NCBI GenBank assembly: GCA_030631385.1
Contig: DAOVLG010000141.1
Span: forward strand, 1-5,747
Direction of reading: 5' to 3'
Length of the DNA: 5,747 bases
DNA from: Candidatus Coatesiibacteriota bacterium
GTDB taxonomy: Bacteria > RBG-13-66-14
The position numbers were made by a program, and so were the translations under genes. The notes below the pieces were generated by a model that was not told the origin of the DNA, did not search any database, and worked only from the letters and a program-made list of their open reading frames with translations. Within the stretch, counting starts at the first letter, position 1; the number at the start of each line of letters is the position of its first letter. Shown one piece after another: positions 5,084 through 5,747 of this stretch.

Positions 5084-5747
5084 ATGTTTCAACGAAAAGC
5101 AAAACTGTGCCTGTTTCTGCTTTTAGCCAGCTTCTTTCTGGCTTGCGACTTGGTCAGTGAGCCCGGTGAGGCCGAGGTCTTCAACATTGACCACCCCCCC
5201 AAGGGGACGGTGCTCACCGTCTGGGCACCGTCAGATACCTTTGCCGAGATGCAACAGCTCCAATGGGCCGAGGATGGCGAGAGCATCTACGTTACATGTA
5301 TCCACGGGTGGTACCCTACTTGGCCGGGGTTCTTGGTTGAATATGATCTCTTTACGCAAGAGCGCCTGTTTACCAGGGGATTCTCTTCTTTAGATTTCAT
5401 TTCCTACAGTTCCTGTGTGGATGAAGCGGCGGATTACGCCTATACCGGTCGCGCGCGACCCTATTACTACAGCGGCTTCGGCCTGTCCGGTTATATTTTC
5501 CGCGATTACGGCGAAGATAGAATGGAGGACCGTTTCTTCATTGACGACAATCAGGCACGCTATGACCTCCATTTCACCCCCGACGGCTCCGGGTTCGGCT
5601 ACTGGATGGACCTCAGGGGGAGTGACCAGTTCGCCTTTGCCGTATTTGACAGGGTCACGGAAACAGAAACACAACTTTTCAGCGTGGAGCCGGACCTCTT
5701 CGACACCCGCCACTTCTGCTGGTGGCCGACGGGCGACTCCATCGTCA
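5084..5747 (+). CDS. Lipoprotein with TolB/WD40-like propeller motifs, partial
   Basis: Open from ATG 5084 to the window end: 221 complete codons, C-terminus missing. The N-terminus MFQRKAKLCLFLLLASFFLAC is basic then hydrophobic and ends in a lipobox-like FLAC, so Cys21 is the likely lipidated residue and the mature protein starts CDLVSEPGEAEV. An upstream in-frame GTG at 5072, with GGTGG 4 nt before it, would add VKIH; neither start has a strong ribosome site. The mature part has propeller-like blade motifs of the W/F-x-x-D/T-G type: LQWAEDGESIYV (59-70), HFTPDGSGFGYW (163-174) and FCWWPTGDSIV (211-221). These resemble diverged PD40/TolB repeats. Many aromatic residues (WYPTWP, RPYYYSGFG) suggest a binding surface. 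It would sit in the periplasm or at a membrane face. Codon use is less GC-rich than in the adaptor gene before it. Lipoprotein is likely; the propeller fold is moderately supported and the function unknown. Confidence 0.75.
   Translation, partial: MFQRKAKLCLFLLLASFFLACDLVSEPGEAEVFNIDHPPKGTVLTVWAPSDTFAEMQQLQWAEDGESIYVTCIHGWYPTWPGFLVEYDLFTQERLFTRGFSSLDFISYSSCVDEAADYAYTGRARPYYYSGFGLSGYIFRDYGEDRMEDRFFIDDNQARYDLHFTPDGSGFGYWMDLRGSDQFAFAVFDRVTETETQLFSVEPDLFDTRHFCWWPTGDSIV

Overview
The window looks like a chromosomal piece from an uncultured, GC-rich, diderm (Gram-negative-type) bacterium. The evidence is a periplasmic efflux adaptor, two exported surface-type proteins and two proteins with lipoprotein-like signals. 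The lineage cannot be fixed from this sequence. Large multidomain exported proteins, TolB-like propeller lipoproteins and G/C-run repeats are a mix often seen in metagenome-derived candidate phyla, but that is only an impression.

Layout: (1) Positions 1-2032, minus strand, hold two exported modular proteins in tandem. The upstream one (1094-2032) has an F5/8C (discoidin-like) domain followed by an Ig-like domain. The downstream one (1-930, running off the left edge) has a DNRLRE/CBM96-like domain followed by the same Ig-like module. A strong intrinsic terminator (1045-1071) separates them. (2) Positions 2033-2289 are a divergent intergenic region with a good sigma70-type promoter for the plus strand. 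(3) Positions 2290-3147, plus strand, encode a FolD-family protein that keeps the fold and the NAD(P) and C-terminal signatures but has lost two catalytic residues of the cyclohydrolase site. (4) Positions 3174-3410 are a short ORF with a signal sequence and a single TolB-type PD40 propeller repeat, cut off where a repeat array begins. (5) Positions 3411-3551 are three tandem 47-bp C-rich/G-rich palindromic units, each with a four-run G-quadruplex motif on the minus strand. (6) Positions 3598-4860 encode a MacA/HlyD-type membrane-fusion adaptor with no transporter gene beside it in the window. (7) Positions 4861-5083 are non-coding with a few short hairpins. (8) Positions 5084-5747 encode the start of a lipoprotein with propeller-like motifs, running off the right edge.

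Most of the genes concern the cell envelope; folD is the metabolic exception. They do not form one operon. The most unusual points are the degenerate FolD active site, the shared cysteine-bearing Ig module on two different binding domains with an abrupt codon-usage change inside one copy, and the G-quadruplex repeat array abutting a truncated gene. Both edge genes are incomplete, and I found no RNA gene, CRISPR array, transposase or origin.
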